Below, in pieces: positions 8,577 through 18,457 of a DNA stretch of 64,000 bases. This DNA comes from Trebonia sp963811335 (GTDB taxonomy: Bacteria; Actinomycetota; Actinomycetes; Streptosporangiales; Streptosporangiaceae): NCBI GenBank assembly GCA_963811335.1, contig CAWERB010000024.1:59329-123328 (forward strand), in the 5' to 3' direction. The position numbers were made by a program, and so were the translations under genes. Position 1 is the first letter of the stretch. Every line of letters starts with the position of its first letter. The notes under the pieces were generated by a model that worked only from the letters and a program-made list of their open reading frames with translations, was not told where the DNA came from and ran no database searches.

Positions 8577-9023
8577 TCAGGCCCGGTCAGCGTCGCGCCC
8601 GTCGCGCAGGACCAGGACCGGGCAGTGCGCGTGCAGCACGCAGTTCAGGCTGACCGACCCCACCAGCGCCTTAGCGAGGCCACCGTGACCGCGGCTGCCT
8701 GTCACCAGGAGGTCGGCTCCCTTCGCCACCCGCACCAGTACCTCGACGGTGTGCCCCTCGGCGACCAGCGGCCGCACAGGCACCTCGGGGTACAGGCCGC
8801 TGACCTCGCCGAGCGCCTCGGTGAGTGCGCTCTTGGCCTCGCCTTCGAGGTCGAGTCCCGGGGCCACCGGCCCCCAGCCGTACCCGGCCGGGAACCGCCA
8901 CGCGGTCACCGCGTCGACCGACGCGCCGGTCCGCTTCGCCTGCCGGATGGCCCAGCGAAGCGCCGCCTTCGATGACTTCGACCCGTCGACGCCAACTACG
9001 ATCCGGTGCTCCTGCCCGTTCAT
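8577..9023 (-). CDS. Universal stress protein (UspA family)
   Basis: 148-aa single Usp domain. The N-terminal VVGVDGSKSS and the C-terminal ATP-binding signature GSRGHGGLAKALVGSVS (G-2x-G-9x-GS) are complete, so it belongs to the ATP-binding class common in actinobacteria. A ribosome site GGAAGGAG precedes ATG 9023. It lies 39 bp downstream of the ABC-transporter operon on the same strand and may be its last gene. No DevR-type box was found immediately upstream. Confidence 0.92.
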   Translation of the reverse strand: MNGQEHRIVVGVDGSKSSKAALRWAIRQAKRTGASVDAVTAWRFPAGYGWGPVAPGLDLEGEAKSALTEALGEVSGLYPEVPVRPLVAEGHTVEVLVRVAKGADLLVTGSRGHGGLAKALVGSVSLNCVLHAHCPVLVLRDGRDADRA

Positions 9024-9062
9024 CGCCGGCTCCTTCCGCAGCGCGCGTTATACTCTGGCGCG

Positions 9063-9998
9063 TCACTCTGGCGCGGCCACGAGGTGATCTGCCTCGAACT
9101 CGGTCAGCGAAGGCGGCTCAAGCAGCTCAGTGATGACGCTCCCCCGGCCGGGCCTGCCGACCGCCTCGACGGCGGCCGGGGCTTCGGTGACCGCCCCGGC
9201 GAGCGTGCCGTGCTCCCACTTCTTGTGCAGCTCGGGCACGGCGGTGAGCAGCATCCTCGTGTACTCGTGCTGCGGGTTACCGAAGACCTTGGGCGTCGCC
9301 CCCATCTCCACGATCGCGCCTTGCCGCAGGATGATCGTCCGGTCGCTGACGTAGTTGCCCAGGGACAGGTCATGGGTGATGAACAAGATGGCCAGGCCGG
9401 AGCGCTTGAGCGTGACAAGCAGGTTGAGGATGTCGACGCGGGTGGACGCGTCGAGCATGCTGATGATCTCGTCCGCGATCAGCAGCCGGACGTCGAGCAG
9501 CAGCGCGCGGGCGATGAGAACCCGCTGCTGCTGCCCGCCCGAGAGCTGGTGCGGGTACTTGCCGAGGACGTCGCCTGGGTTCAGCGAAACGGCGTCGAGC
9601 GCCTCCTCCAGCTTGGCGTCCCACTTCGCGTCGGCCAGGTGAGGGAAGTACGTGCCCCGCAGGAGCGCGAAGACCCGGTCGGCCGGGTAGATGGGGTTGT
9701 AGGAGCTGAATGGATCCTGGAAGACGCCCTGCACCTGCCGGTAGTAGTCACGCAGCCCGCGCTGCCGGTACGAGCTGATGTCCGTGCCGCCGAAGGTGAC
9801 CTTGCCACTTGTCGGCTTCAGCAGCCGCAAAATGACCTTGCCGAGCGTGGACTTCCCGCTGCCGCTCTCGCCGATCAGCGTGATGACCTCGCCCTGCGAG
9901 ATGTCGAAGCTCACCTTGCGCAGCGCGGCCGTGAGCCCCCCGCCCCGGCTGGTAGAGCGAAACAGCTGGGAGACCTCGTTGACCCTGAGGGTGCTCAT
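9063..9998 (-). CDS. Oligopeptide/dipeptide ABC transporter ATP-binding protein (OppF/DppF type)
   Basis: 311 aa. Walker A GESGSGKST, ABC signature LSGGQQQR, Walker B LLIADE and switch His in FITHDLS are all present, so the ATPase should be active. It pairs with the preceding OppD-type ATPase, whose stop overlaps this start by 4 bp. Instead of the usual CxxRCP-type oligopeptide C-terminus it has a short divergent tail ending LVAAPE. Substrate is unknown; family members import peptides, nickel or sugars. Confidence 0.9.
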   Translation of the reverse strand: MSTLRVNEVSQLFRSTSRGGGLTAALRKVSFDISQGEVITLIGESGSGKSTLGKVILRLLKPTSGKVTFGGTDISSYRQRGLRDYYRQVQGVFQDPFSSYNPIYPADRVFALLRGTYFPHLADAKWDAKLEEALDAVSLNPGDVLGKYPHQLSGGQQQRVLIARALLLDVRLLIADEIISMLDASTRVDILNLLVTLKRSGLAILFITHDLSLGNYVSDRTIILRQGAIVEMGATPKVFGNPQHEYTRMLLTAVPELHKKWEHGTLAGAVTEAPAAVEAVGRPGRGSVITELLEPPSLTEFEADHLVAAPE

Positions 9999-11065
9999 GC
10001 CGGCGCCCCTTTCGAGACAGTGCCTTCGGCTACCTGGCCGGCCGGGACGGCACTCGCCTCACGCCCGGCCGGAGCGGTGGCCGCGGGCGGCGATTCCTGG
10101 CTCTGTTCCCGCCCGTGGACGTTCCAGCACGCGACCAGGTGCCCGGACCGCGTCTCTTCGAACGGCGGGACCTGCGCGCACGCGTCGGAGCTCAGCGGGC
10201 ACCGGTCCCGGAACCGGCAGCCGGGCGGCGGGTTGACCAGCGACGGCGGGCGCCCGGGTATGCCCGTCAGGGTGACCTGGTCGTACCGCACCCCGACCGC
10301 CGGCAGGGAAGCGATCAGCGCCTTCGTGTAGGGGTGCAGCGATGCCTCGGTGATCTGCGTAGTGCTGGCCCGCTCCGCGAGCCTGCCCGCGTACATCACC
10401 GCGATGCTGTCGGCGACCTGCGCCAGGATGGACAGGTCGTGGGTGATCATGATGACCGACTTCACGAAGCCCCTCTCCCGGAAGTCCATCAGCATCTCGC
10501 CCACCGTCCGCTGGGTGGAGACATCGAGCGCGGAGGTGACTTCGTCGGCGATGAGGAGCGAGGGGTTGAGCAGCGTCGACAAGATGATCGTCACCCGCTG
10601 CCGCATCCCACCGGACAGTTCGAAGGGATACCTCCGCAGGATTTCGCCCTTCAGCCCGACGAGTTCGATGCGCCGCCTCATCTCGGCCATCACCCCGGTG
10701 CGGTCCGCGACGCCATGCGACTTGAGCAGGTCAGCGGCGATCGTGCCGATCCGCCGGGTCTCCGGCAGGGCGCTCATCGCGTACTGCGGTACCAGGGATA
10801 CCTGGGCCATCCGCCGCCGGCGCATGGCCCCGCTGTCCGTGATCGGCAGTTCGGCGCCGTCGACCAGCGCCCGGCCGCTGACCAGCCTCATCCGCGGGTC
10901 CATGTAGACCAGGGCGTTGCCGAGGGTGGACTTGCCGCACCCGGACTCGCCGGCCAGCCCCATGATCTCGCCGTCGGCGACGCTGAAGCTCACGCCCTCC
11001 ACGGCGGTGACGTCACCCTGGTGGCTCCGGTACGCCACCGAGAGGTTCTCTACCTGGAGGCTCAT
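9995..11065 (-). CDS. Oligopeptide/dipeptide ABC transporter ATP-binding protein (OppD/DppD type)
   Basis: 356 aa. Walker A GESGCGKST, signature ELSGGMRQRV, Walker B LLIADEVTSALDV, switch MITHDLS, and the oligopeptide-transporter C-terminal Cys motif CRFRDRCPLSSDACA. ATG 11065 overlaps the permease stop (ATGA). It is the second ATPase of a five-component importer encoded from the solute-binding protein downward. Confidence 0.92.
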   Translation of the reverse strand: MSLQVENLSVAYRSHQGDVTAVEGVSFSVADGEIMGLAGESGCGKSTLGNALVYMDPRMRLVSGRALVDGAELPITDSGAMRRRRMAQVSLVPQYAMSALPETRRIGTIAADLLKSHGVADRTGVMAEMRRRIELVGLKGEILRRYPFELSGGMRQRVTIILSTLLNPSLLIADEVTSALDVSTQRTVGEMLMDFRERGFVKSVIMITHDLSILAQVADSIAVMYAGRLAERASTTQITEASLHPYTKALIASLPAVGVRYDQVTLTGIPGRPPSLVNPPPGCRFRDRCPLSSDACAQVPPFEETRSGHLVACWNVHGREQSQESPPAATAPAGREASAVPAGQVAEGTVSKGAPA

Positions 11066-13029
11066 TGCTTCCTCAGCTTCGGGTTGAAGACCTCGTCAAG
11101 GCCGACGTTGGCGACCAGGAGCGCGGCGACCATCGCGGTGAGCACGATGCCGGGCGGGAAGATCCACCACCACATGTGGTAGAACAGCGCGCTGTTGAGG
11201 TTCGCGTTCTGCATCATCCAGCCCAGCGAGACAGCGTTGCTCGGGCCGAGCCCGAGGAAGTCGTAGCTCGCCGCGAGCAGCATCGAGCTGCCGAACAGCA
11301 GGATCACCACCAGGAACAGGTAAGACGCCATGTTCGGCGCGATCTCCCTGACGATGATCGAGGTGGCGCGCTTGCCCGACAGCTTCGCCATCTCGACGAA
11401 CTCGCGGGAGCGCAGCGAGAACGTCTGGGCGCGCACCGCGCGGGCCACCCACGGCCAGGTGGTAAGCCCGATGAAGACGCCCTCGAACAGCACGCTGCGG
11501 CTGCTCATGTAGGAGCCGATGACGACCAGCAGCACGAGGGACGGGATCATGACGATGATGTTGGTGAGCAACTGCAGCAGGTCGTCGAGCAGACCGCCCC
11601 GCCAGCCCGCGATGAAGCCGAGCGCCATGCCGACGGCCGCGGCGCATACCGCGCCGAGCGCGCCCACCAGGTAGCTCTGCCGCGTCCCCGCCGCCAGCTG
11701 GGCGAAGATGTCATGGCCGAACGAGTCGGTGCCGAGCCAGTTCCGCGCCGATGGCCCCGCGCCCAGCTTGAAGAAGTCGGTGGGGTTGTGCGGGGAGATA
11801 ACGGGGCCGACAATGGCGAACAAGATCAGCAGTATCTCCAGGATGAGGCCGAAGACCAGCTTCTTGTTGCGCAGGCCGTAGTAGAGGAAGTCGCTCCGGT
11901 GGGCCGCCCGCCTGCCGGGTGCCGCCGCGGCCGGGCGCTCCTTCAAGACTGTCGCGCTCATCCGGCCACCTCGCTGGCGCTCGGAGTCCGCATTCGCGGA
12001 CGCACTGTACTTACCGATTCGCTCGCAAGCTCGCTCATGCCCGGCGGCTCCCTGCATGCTCAGCCGCGTCCGCGGGTCGACGGAGATGAAGACCAGGTCG
12101 ATGAGGAAGTTCGCGGCCAGGACCCCGATGATGATGAAGATGAAGATGCCCTGCAGCAGGAAGTAGTCCTTGTTGGTGATCGCCTGGTAGAGCAGGTGCC
12201 CGAGGCCCGGGTACTGGAACGCGATCTCGGTGACGATGTTGCCGCCGACGACCACCCCGAGTTGCAGCGCCAGGCCGGACAGCTGCGGCAGCGAGGCATT
12301 GCGGTACGCGTAGCGGCGGACCACGCGCTCCCGCGCGCCCAGCGCCCGCAGGTAACGGGAGCTGTCGTTCTCCAGCTCGTAGATGACCAGGTTCCGCATG
12401 CCAATCGCCCAGCCGCCGAGGCTGACGATGAAGACCGTGAGGAACGGCAGGAACCAGTGGGTGAGCAGCGACCAGATGAACGTCCAGGACCAGTCGGGCA
12501 GCAGGTTCAGTGCGTACCCGCCAGACATCGGGAACACGTGCCAGACGACAGCGAGGAGATACGGGATGATCAGGGCAAGCCACGGGTAGGGCATCGCCTG
12601 GAAGATGTAGCCCGCGGGCAGCACCGTGTTGTCCAGTGCCCTGCGCCGGGCCGCGGCGGCACCGAGCCGGTTGCCGAGGATGTAAGAAAGGCTGATGGCC
12701 GGAACGAGCAGGGCGAGCGTGTACGGCAGCGCCTGCGCGATCAGCGTGCTCACCTGGCTGGGGAAGTTCGTGTAGCTGACCCCCAGGTTCCCGGTGAGTA
12801 TGCCCTGCCAGTAGTGCAGGTACTGCTCCCAGAGCGGCAGGTTGGTGCCGAAGGCCTGGGACATGGTCTTGTAGAGGGCCGCGTACCCGGCGGGCTGCAG
12901 CCGGAAGGTCGACAGGTAGGCCTGGACCGGGTCGCCGGGCATCAGGTGCGGGATACCCCAGTCGACGGTCACGCCGACGAAGAACGCGACGAGGTAGGTG
13001 GCCAGCTTCCTGGTCAGGAAACGGCGCAT
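11062..13029 (-). CDS. DppB-DppC type ABC permeases read as one ORF
   Basis: 655 aa with two complete inner-membrane permeases. Residues 1 to about 330 are DppB-like (MRRFLTRKLATYLVAFFVG; permease EAA region near GLALQLGVVVGG; typical end SVDPRTRL). The rest is DppC-like (LGTDSFGHDIFAQLAAGTRQ; FVEMAKLSGKR). The join (about 11961-12050) is polar and unlike either family. An internal ATG at 11961 is a natural dppC start. In the next frame a 26-codon stretch beginning in the join ends in a TGA overlapping that ATG, so one extra G in the CCC/GGG at 12040-12042 would explain the fusion. It is either a true fusion or a one-base artefact joining two overlapping genes. Confidence 0.85.
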   Translation of the reverse strand: MRRFLTRKLATYLVAFFVGVTVDWGIPHLMPGDPVQAYLSTFRLQPAGYAALYKTMSQAFGTNLPLWEQYLHYWQGILTGNLGVSYTNFPSQVSTLIAQALPYTLALLVPAISLSYILGNRLGAAAARRRALDNTVLPAGYIFQAMPYPWLALIIPYLLAVVWHVFPMSGGYALNLLPDWSWTFIWSLLTHWFLPFLTVFIVSLGGWAIGMRNLVIYELENDSSRYLRALGARERVVRRYAYRNASLPQLSGLALQLGVVVGGNIVTEIAFQYPGLGHLLYQAITNKDYFLLQGIFIFIIIGVLAANFLIDLVFISVDPRTRLSMQGAAGHERACERIGKYSASANADSERQRGGRMSATVLKERPAAAAPGRRAAHRSDFLYYGLRNKKLVFGLILEILLILFAIVGPVISPHNPTDFFKLGAGPSARNWLGTDSFGHDIFAQLAAGTRQSYLVGALGAVCAAAVGMALGFIAGWRGGLLDDLLQLLTNIIVMIPSLVLLVVIGSYMSSRSVLFEGVFIGLTTWPWVARAVRAQTFSLRSREFVEMAKLSGKRATSIIVREIAPNMASYLFLVVILLFGSSMLLAASYDFLGLGPSNAVSLGWMMQNANLNSALFYHMWWWIFPPGIVLTAMVAALLVANVGLDEVFNPKLRKQ

Positions 13030-13092
13030 GTGCTGCTCCCTTGATGAGCGGGCGCTGATGCTGAAGGGGCGCTGACTGAGCCGGGGCCGGTG

Positions 13093-13118
13093 CCCCCGCG
13101 CCCGGGCGGGCGCGGGGG
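13093..13118 (-). terminator. Strong GC hairpin between binding protein and permease genes
   Basis: Perfect 12-bp arms CCCCCGCGCCCG / CGGGCGCGGGGG with a 2-nt gap, no U-tract. It lies in the 103-bp gap after the solute-binding protein gene, where such hairpins often attenuate transcription or stabilise the upstream mRNA so that the binding protein is made in excess. Confidence 0.6.
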
Positions 13119-13132
13119 TACGCAGCCGGGCG

Positions 13133-14896
13133 TCAGGCCGCCGGCTTCACCGGCGTGAGGCCGGCGAGCGCGTAGATGCTGGTCATGGCTCCGAGGTAGC
13201 CACGCCACACCGACGGGACCGCCGTGTTGGCCGTGCCGTCGGCCGGGTAGTTGGTCCAGTGCGTGGTGCCGCCCTGGAACCACGCGCCGTTGTACCAGAC
13301 CGGGATCTGCGGCAGCTGCTGCAGGAAATCCTTCTCGAGCTGGCTGTAGATGGTCTTCAGTGCCGCGGTGTCGCTCACCGGCGTGCTGCCGGCCTTCTGC
13401 ACCAGGGCCCAGTCAGCGGGCGAGTTGAACCGTTCCCAGTTCAGCTGGGCCGTCTGCTGTGCCTGGATGGGGAGGTTGTACACCCGCTGGAAGTAGGTCC
13501 ACGGCGTGGAGTCGAGGGCCGCGTTGTTGTCCAGGGCCATGTCGAAGTTGCCGCCCGTCAGGGAGCTGGTCCGGGCGGTGTAGTCCGGGTAGACGGTCTG
13601 AACGTTGATGCCGATCGCCTTCAGGTCCTGCGCGATCGACTGGATTCCGGCCATCCAGTCGGTCCAGCCGTTCGGCACCTGCAGGGTGATCGTCTGCCCC
13701 TTGTATCCCGACGCGGCCAGGAAGGTCTTGGCCTTGGCCGGGTCGTAGGAGAAGCCGTACTGCTTGACGACGGACTGGTCGATGTAGGGGGACAGGTTGG
13801 GCAGCAGGCCCGTCGGGTCGGCGGCCTTGACCACCCCGTTGTAGACGTTGTCCACGATGTGCGCCTGGTTAATGCCGAACGCCACTGCCTTGCGGAAGTT
13901 GACGTCGTTGAACGGCGCCTTGGTGGTGTTCATCTCCAGCCACACGGTGTTGGCCGACATCATGTACGGCTCAGCCTTGTAGAAGGTCTTGAAGCCGTAA
14001 CCGCCGATGCCCTGCATGAGCTGGTTGATGCCCGGCAGGAAGTTGTTGCTCCAGTCGAGCTGGCCCGCGGTCAGCTGGCCGAGCTGGACGTTGTTGGAGG
14101 CGTTGACCACGTTGACCAGGTACTTGAACTTGAAGTTCAGCCCCAGCTGCGCGGTGCCCCACCAGCCCGGCTTCACCTGGTAGGCGACCTTGGTCGCGTC
14201 GTAGCTGACCAGGGTCATCGGCCCGGTGCCAACCGGGTGGGTGTCCGCGTACGTGGCGATCTGGCCCGCGGCAACCTTGGACCACGCCGCCTGCTGCACC
14301 ACCGGAGCGCGCCACAGGTAGGACTGGAATGAGCTGTACCCAGGGGTGCCCTTGAAGGTGACGGTAACGGTGTTGCCGCTGGCCGTGGCCTTGGCCACGG
14401 TGGCGGCGTTGCTGTTATACGGGTTATTGGCGTTGGTCGCGGCCAGGTTGATCGTGAACGCGACGTCAGCGCCGGTGAGCGGCGTGCCGTCGCTCCACTG
14501 GACGTTGTCGCGGACCTTGATCGTGTAGACCGTGTTGGCCGCGTTCCACGTACCGCTCGCGGCAAGCCACGGGGTATACGTGTTCTTGACCGGGTCGTAA
14601 AGGAACAGCGGCTCGTAGATAAGCCCCTGTGCCCCCGTGGTGTAGTTCCCCACGTTGAACGGGTTCCACGTGGACGGCGGCGAGTACATCGTGCCGCTCG
14701 TGTAAACCGTCTCGCTGCGCGGGAAGTTGGTCACCGCGCCCGTTGATGATGACGCGCTCCCCGAAGGGGTGCCGGTGCTGCTGGTCGATGAGCTAGTGCA
14801 CGCGGCGGCCGCAGTCAGCCCAAGCAACGCGGTCGTAGCGACGGCCGCAAACTTGGCGACCCGCCAGCCCCCGGTATTCCTCGTAGTAGGTCTCAC
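13133..14896 (-). CDS. ABC transporter solute-binding lipoprotein (family 5, peptide/nickel type)
   Basis: 587 aa. A signal peptide of about 32 residues ends in a lipobox (GLTAAAACTSS). A Ser/Thr/Gly linker follows, then an extracytoplasmic SBP_bac_5 domain (YEPLFLYDP; VQWSDGTPLTGADVAFTI; AVAFGINQAHIVDNVYNGV). The GTG start at 14896 is supported by AGGAGG nine bases upstream. It is the first gene of the import operon and is divergent from the P-type ATPase at 15088. Ligand unknown. Confidence 0.92.
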   Translation of the reverse strand: MRPTTRNTGGWRVAKFAAVATTALLGLTAAAACTSSSTSSTGTPSGSASSSTGAVTNFPRSETVYTSGTMYSPPSTWNPFNVGNYTTGAQGLIYEPLFLYDPVKNTYTPWLAASGTWNAANTVYTIKVRDNVQWSDGTPLTGADVAFTINLAATNANNPYNSNAATVAKATASGNTVTVTFKGTPGYSSFQSYLWRAPVVQQAAWSKVAAGQIATYADTHPVGTGPMTLVSYDATKVAYQVKPGWWGTAQLGLNFKFKYLVNVVNASNNVQLGQLTAGQLDWSNNFLPGINQLMQGIGGYGFKTFYKAEPYMMSANTVWLEMNTTKAPFNDVNFRKAVAFGINQAHIVDNVYNGVVKAADPTGLLPNLSPYIDQSVVKQYGFSYDPAKAKTFLAASGYKGQTITLQVPNGWTDWMAGIQSIAQDLKAIGINVQTVYPDYTARTSSLTGGNFDMALDNNAALDSTPWTYFQRVYNLPIQAQQTAQLNWERFNSPADWALVQKAGSTPVSDTAALKTIYSQLEKDFLQQLPQIPVWYNGAWFQGGTTHWTNYPADGTANTAVPSVWRGYLGAMTSIYALAGLTPVKPAA

Positions 14897-15038
14897 TGGT
14901 CCTACCTCCTCTGGCTATGCCTCCTCTGTACAGCCGGGACATCCCGGACCACCAGGGACGGAGGGCGACGCGGAAGGGGACGATAGGCACCACTTGAACC
15001 GGTTTATCCCCGCATGTGTCCGGCCGTCAAGCCGGGTC

Positions 15039-15052
15039 GGGACGTTGGCCCC
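15039..15052. promoter_or_regulatory. DevR-type box upstream of the CtpF-like ATPase
   Basis: GGGACGTTGGCCCC matches all 8 fixed positions of GGGNC-N4-GNCCC. Its centre lies about 43 bp before ATG 15088, a spacing that would suit an activator site on a leaderless or near-leaderless promoter. No good partner box is seen 22-23 bp away. Confidence 0.6.
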
Positions 15053-15087
15053 TGAACACGCGGCGCGCCCTGCGGGACGATCGGATC

Positions 15088-17819
15088 ATGGTCTGGCGAT
15101 CCGGCCTGCCGGATAGCGCGCCCGGTCAGGGCCTCGGTACATCCTCCGCTGCGGAGTCTGTCGTCGCGCAGGCGCCGGATGGCGGGCTGTCTTCGGCCGA
15201 GGCCGCCGCCCGGCTGTCTCGTTACGGGCCCAACGAGCTGCCAAGGGCCAGCCGGACTCCGCTGTGGCGGATGACCTTCGCCCAGCTCCGCGACCCGCTG
15301 GTCGTGGTGCTGCTTGCCGCGGTGGTCCTGACGCTGGCGACCGGTGACTGGACCGACGCCGGGGTCATCGCGGCGGTGATCGTGCTGAATACCGCCGCGG
15401 GCGTCACCCAGGAGGTGAAGGCGGGGCAGGCCATCGCGGCGCTGTCGGAGCTGACCGCCCCGGAGGCGCGGGTGCTCCGGGACGGCGGGCAGGCGGTGAT
15501 CCCCGCTGCCAACGTGGTGGCCGGGGACGTGCTCGTGCTCGCCGAGGGAGACATAGTGCCCGCGGACGCCGCGGTGACCGAGGCGGCGGCGCTGCTTGTG
15601 GATGAGTCGGCCCTGACCGGTGAGTCGGTGCCCGCGGTGAAGACGGGAGATGAACGCATCGGCGCCCGGCAGGCACCGGGATGTGGTGAGCGCCGGGACG
15701 ACGGTGGTCGGCGGCCGCGGCCGGGCGGTGGTGACCGCCACGGGGACGGCCAGCGCGATGGGGCGGATCGCCGCGCTGATGGGAGAGCAGCAGCGCCTTA
15801 CCCCGCTGCAGCGCAGGCTGGCAGGCGTCGGCCGGGTGCTGGCGATCGTGGCGGCGGCGCTGTCGGTTATCGTGCTGGCCATTGGCCTGGTCCGGGGACA
15901 GGGCGCGGAGCTGATGGTGGTCACCGCGATCAGCCTGGTGGTCGCGGCGGTACCGGAGTCCCTGCCCGCGGTGGTCACCCTGGCCCTGGCGCTTGGCGCC
16001 CGCCGGATGTCGGCCCGGCACGCGCTGATCAGGCGGCTGCCGGCGGTGGAGACGCTGGGGTCGGTGACCGTCCTTGGCACCGACAAGACGGGCACCCTCA
16101 CCGAAGGCAGCATGGTGGTCCGCCGCCTGTGGACTCCGGACGCCGGCGAGGCACTGGTGAGCGGCAGCGGGTACGGCCCGGCCGGCGAGGTGGCCCTGGC
16201 CGGGCGGCCGGTGACCGCGGCCGCCGCCCCGGAACTGGCCGCCCTGGTGACCGCCGGGGCGCTGTGCAATGACGCGGCGCTGCGGCCCCCGCAAGCCGGG
16301 CAGCCGCAGTGGACGGCGGTCGGCGACCCGACCGAGGCGGCGTTGCTTGCCGCCAGCCGTCAAGCTGGGCCTCGATCCCGGCGAGCTCGCTGCCCGTTTC
16401 CCGCGGGTCGCCGAGTTGCCTTTTGACAGCGGCCGCAAGCGGATGACCACCGCGCACCGCCTGCCGGACGGGAGCATCCGCGTCATCGGCAAGGGCGCGC
16501 CCGAGATCATGCTGACACCGGAAACCATCGACGGCGACGCCGCCGCGCTGGCCCGGGCCGCCGGCCGGGCCGAGGAACTCGCACGCGACGGCTTCCGCGT
16601 GCTGGCCGTCGCGGAAGCCGTGCGGCCGCAGCTGCCGGACGCCGCGGTCATGGAGCGCGGGCTGCGGCTGCTCGGGCTGACCGCCATTCTCGACCCGCCG
16701 CGGCCCGCTGCGGCGGGGACCGTCGCGGCCTGCCAGGCGGCGGGCATCATCCCGGTCCTGATCACCGGGGATCATCCCGCCACCGCCGGCGCCGTCGCCC
16801 GCGACCTGGGCATCATCGGCGCCGGGGAGGAAGTCGTCGACTGCGGTGCCGCCGTGGACACCGCCGTTTACGCGTCGGCGCGGGTGTTCGCCCGCGCCAC
16901 CCCCGAGCAGAAGCTCGCCATCATCGCCGCCCGCCAGGCCGCCGGGGACGTGGTCGCCATGACCGGCGACGGCGTGAACGACGGCCCGGCCCTGCGCCGC
17001 GCGGACATCGGCGTCGCCATGGGCAGGCGCGGCACCGAGGTCGCCCGCCAGGCCGCCGACCTGGTCCTCGCCGACGACGACCTCGGCACCGTGGTCGCCG
17101 CCGCGGAAGAGGGGCGGCGGGTATACGCCAACATCCGCCGGTTCCTGCTGTACGGGCTGTCCGGTGGCAGCGCCGAGATCGCGGTCATGCTCATCGGGCC
17201 GCTGGTGGGCCTGCCGCTGCCGCTGCTGCCCGCCCAGATCCTGTGGGTCAACCTGCTCACTCACGGGCCGCCCGGCGTAGCGCTGGGCAGCGAGCCCGCC
17301 GACCCGGCCGCGATGCGCCGCCCGCCGCGGCCGCCGGCCGAGAGCGTGCTCGGGGCCGGCCTGTGGCAGCGCATCGTCCGGGTCGGCGTGGTCATCGCCG
17401 CCGTGACCCTCGGCGTCGCGCTGTGGGGACAGGCCACCGGCCGGCCCTGGCAGAGCATGGCCTTCTTCGCGCTGGGCACCACCCAGCTCGCGGTGGCCCT
17501 CGGCTCCCGCGCCCGCCCAGGCACGCTGGCCAACCCGGCCCTGCTGTGGGCCGTCGCCGGGTCGCTCGGCCTGCAGTTCGCCGGGATCTACCTGCCGTTC
17601 TTCAACGACCTGCTGAAGACAAAGCCGCTGACCGCCCTCGAACTGCTGGTCGTCTTCGCGCTGAGCGCGCTCGGCTACGCCGCGATCCGCCTCGACCGGG
17701 TCATCCACACCGACGGCCGCTTCGGCGGGCGATGGCCCGCCCGCGCGGCCGGGCGTGAGCCGGAGCCGAAGGTCCTGGCAGGCTCAGTCCCTCCACGCAT
17801 GAAAGGAGAAAGGCGATGA
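15088..17819 (+). pseudogene. P2-type cation-transporting ATPase (CtpF/Ca-ATPase-like), two frameshifts
   Basis: All parts of a roughly 900-aa P-type ATPase are present in order but in three frames. Part one (15088 to about 15665) has the N-terminal cation-ATPase domain, TM helices and the actuator motif LTGES. Part two (about 15665-16355) has VVAAVPESLPAVVT (TM4 ion site) and the phosphorylation motif DKTGTLT. Part three (about 16355-17819) has KGAPE, TGDGVNDGPAL and the C-terminal TM domain. Each switch needs one base removed. Apart from that every catalytic motif is intact, so sequencing error or recent inactivation are both possible. A DevR-type box lies upstream, as expected for ctpF-like genes in mycobacterial DosR regulons. 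Confidence 0.82.
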
Positions 17820-18343
17820 GGATTCTCGTCACCTACGCAACCTGCCACGGCTCCACCGCGGAGATCGCCAGGAGGATAGCCAGCCGGCTGGAATCCTCCG
17901 GTGACGCGGTGGAATGCCTGGCGATGAGCGAAGTCTCTCACCTGTCGGGCTACGAGGCCGTAGTGGCGGGCAGCGCCATCCACGACCAGGACTGGCTGGA
18001 CGACGCCAGGGCGTTCGTGTCCCGTTTCGCCCCTGACCTCGGTGCGCTGCCCGTGTGGCTGTTCAGCGTGGGGATGCCCGGCGCCCTGCCCGGCCGCCTT
18101 CAGGGCATGGCGATGCAAGAGGAGGACAGCATGGCCGCAAAGCTCTCTCCCGTGGTCCGCCCTCGGGGGCATCGGCTGTTCTCCGGCGTCGTACGCAAGG
18201 AGCATCTGACACCGGGTGGGCGCGCCAAGTTCCGCCTCATCGGCGGCCGTTACGGCGACTTTCGTAACTGGGAGGAGATCGACAACTGGGTGTCGGCCGT
18301 GGCGGAGGACCTTCGCAGCGCCGCTCAACGTCCCGGCTGCTAG
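17816..18343 (+). CDS. Flavodoxin-domain protein (protoporphyrinogen-oxidase/HemG-like)
   Basis: 175 aa. The N-terminal FMN phosphate loop TYATCHGSTAEIA and the central VVAGSAIHDQDWLDDA fit the flavodoxin_5 (HemG-like) family, and the length fits. ATG 17816 overlaps the ATPase stop (ATGA) and follows AAAGGAGAAAGG, so the two are translationally coupled. The actual redox partner is unknown. The pairing with a DevR-type controlled ATPase suggests a role in low-oxygen redox balance; that is inference. Confidence 0.85.
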   Translation: MRILVTYATCHGSTAEIARRIASRLESSGDAVECLAMSEVSHLSGYEAVVAGSAIHDQDWLDDARAFVSRFAPDLGALPVWLFSVGMPGALPGRLQGMAMQEEDSMAAKLSPVVRPRGHRLFSGVVRKEHLTPGGRAKFRLIGGRYGDFRNWEEIDNWVSAVAEDLRSAAQRPGC

Positions 18344-18371
18344 AAGCACGATAAAGCTGGAGGGCAGCCCG

Positions 18372-18407
18372 GGGCCAGTGGTCCCGGTCGCCGGGGACCT
18401 AGCTCCC
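18372..18407. promoter_or_regulatory. Tandem DevR-type boxes before the 18.5-kb membrane-protein gene
   Basis: Box 1 at 18372-18385 (GGGCCAGTGGTCCC, 8/8) and box 2 at 18394-18407 (GGGACCTAGCTCCC, 7/8), centres 22 bp apart, ending about 50 bp before ATG 18458. The same pairing recurs before other dormancy genes in this window. Confidence 0.65.
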
Positions 18408-18457
18408 TGCACCGCTAGGCGGTGGCCTGCCTACTGTGAGGCTGAGGAGTGATAACC

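Noticed and set aside
11065..13044. 659-codon plus-strand open frame over the permease ORF
   Set aside because: Antisense shadow rich in Arg/Asp/Gln; the minus strand has clear TM helices and permease motifs.
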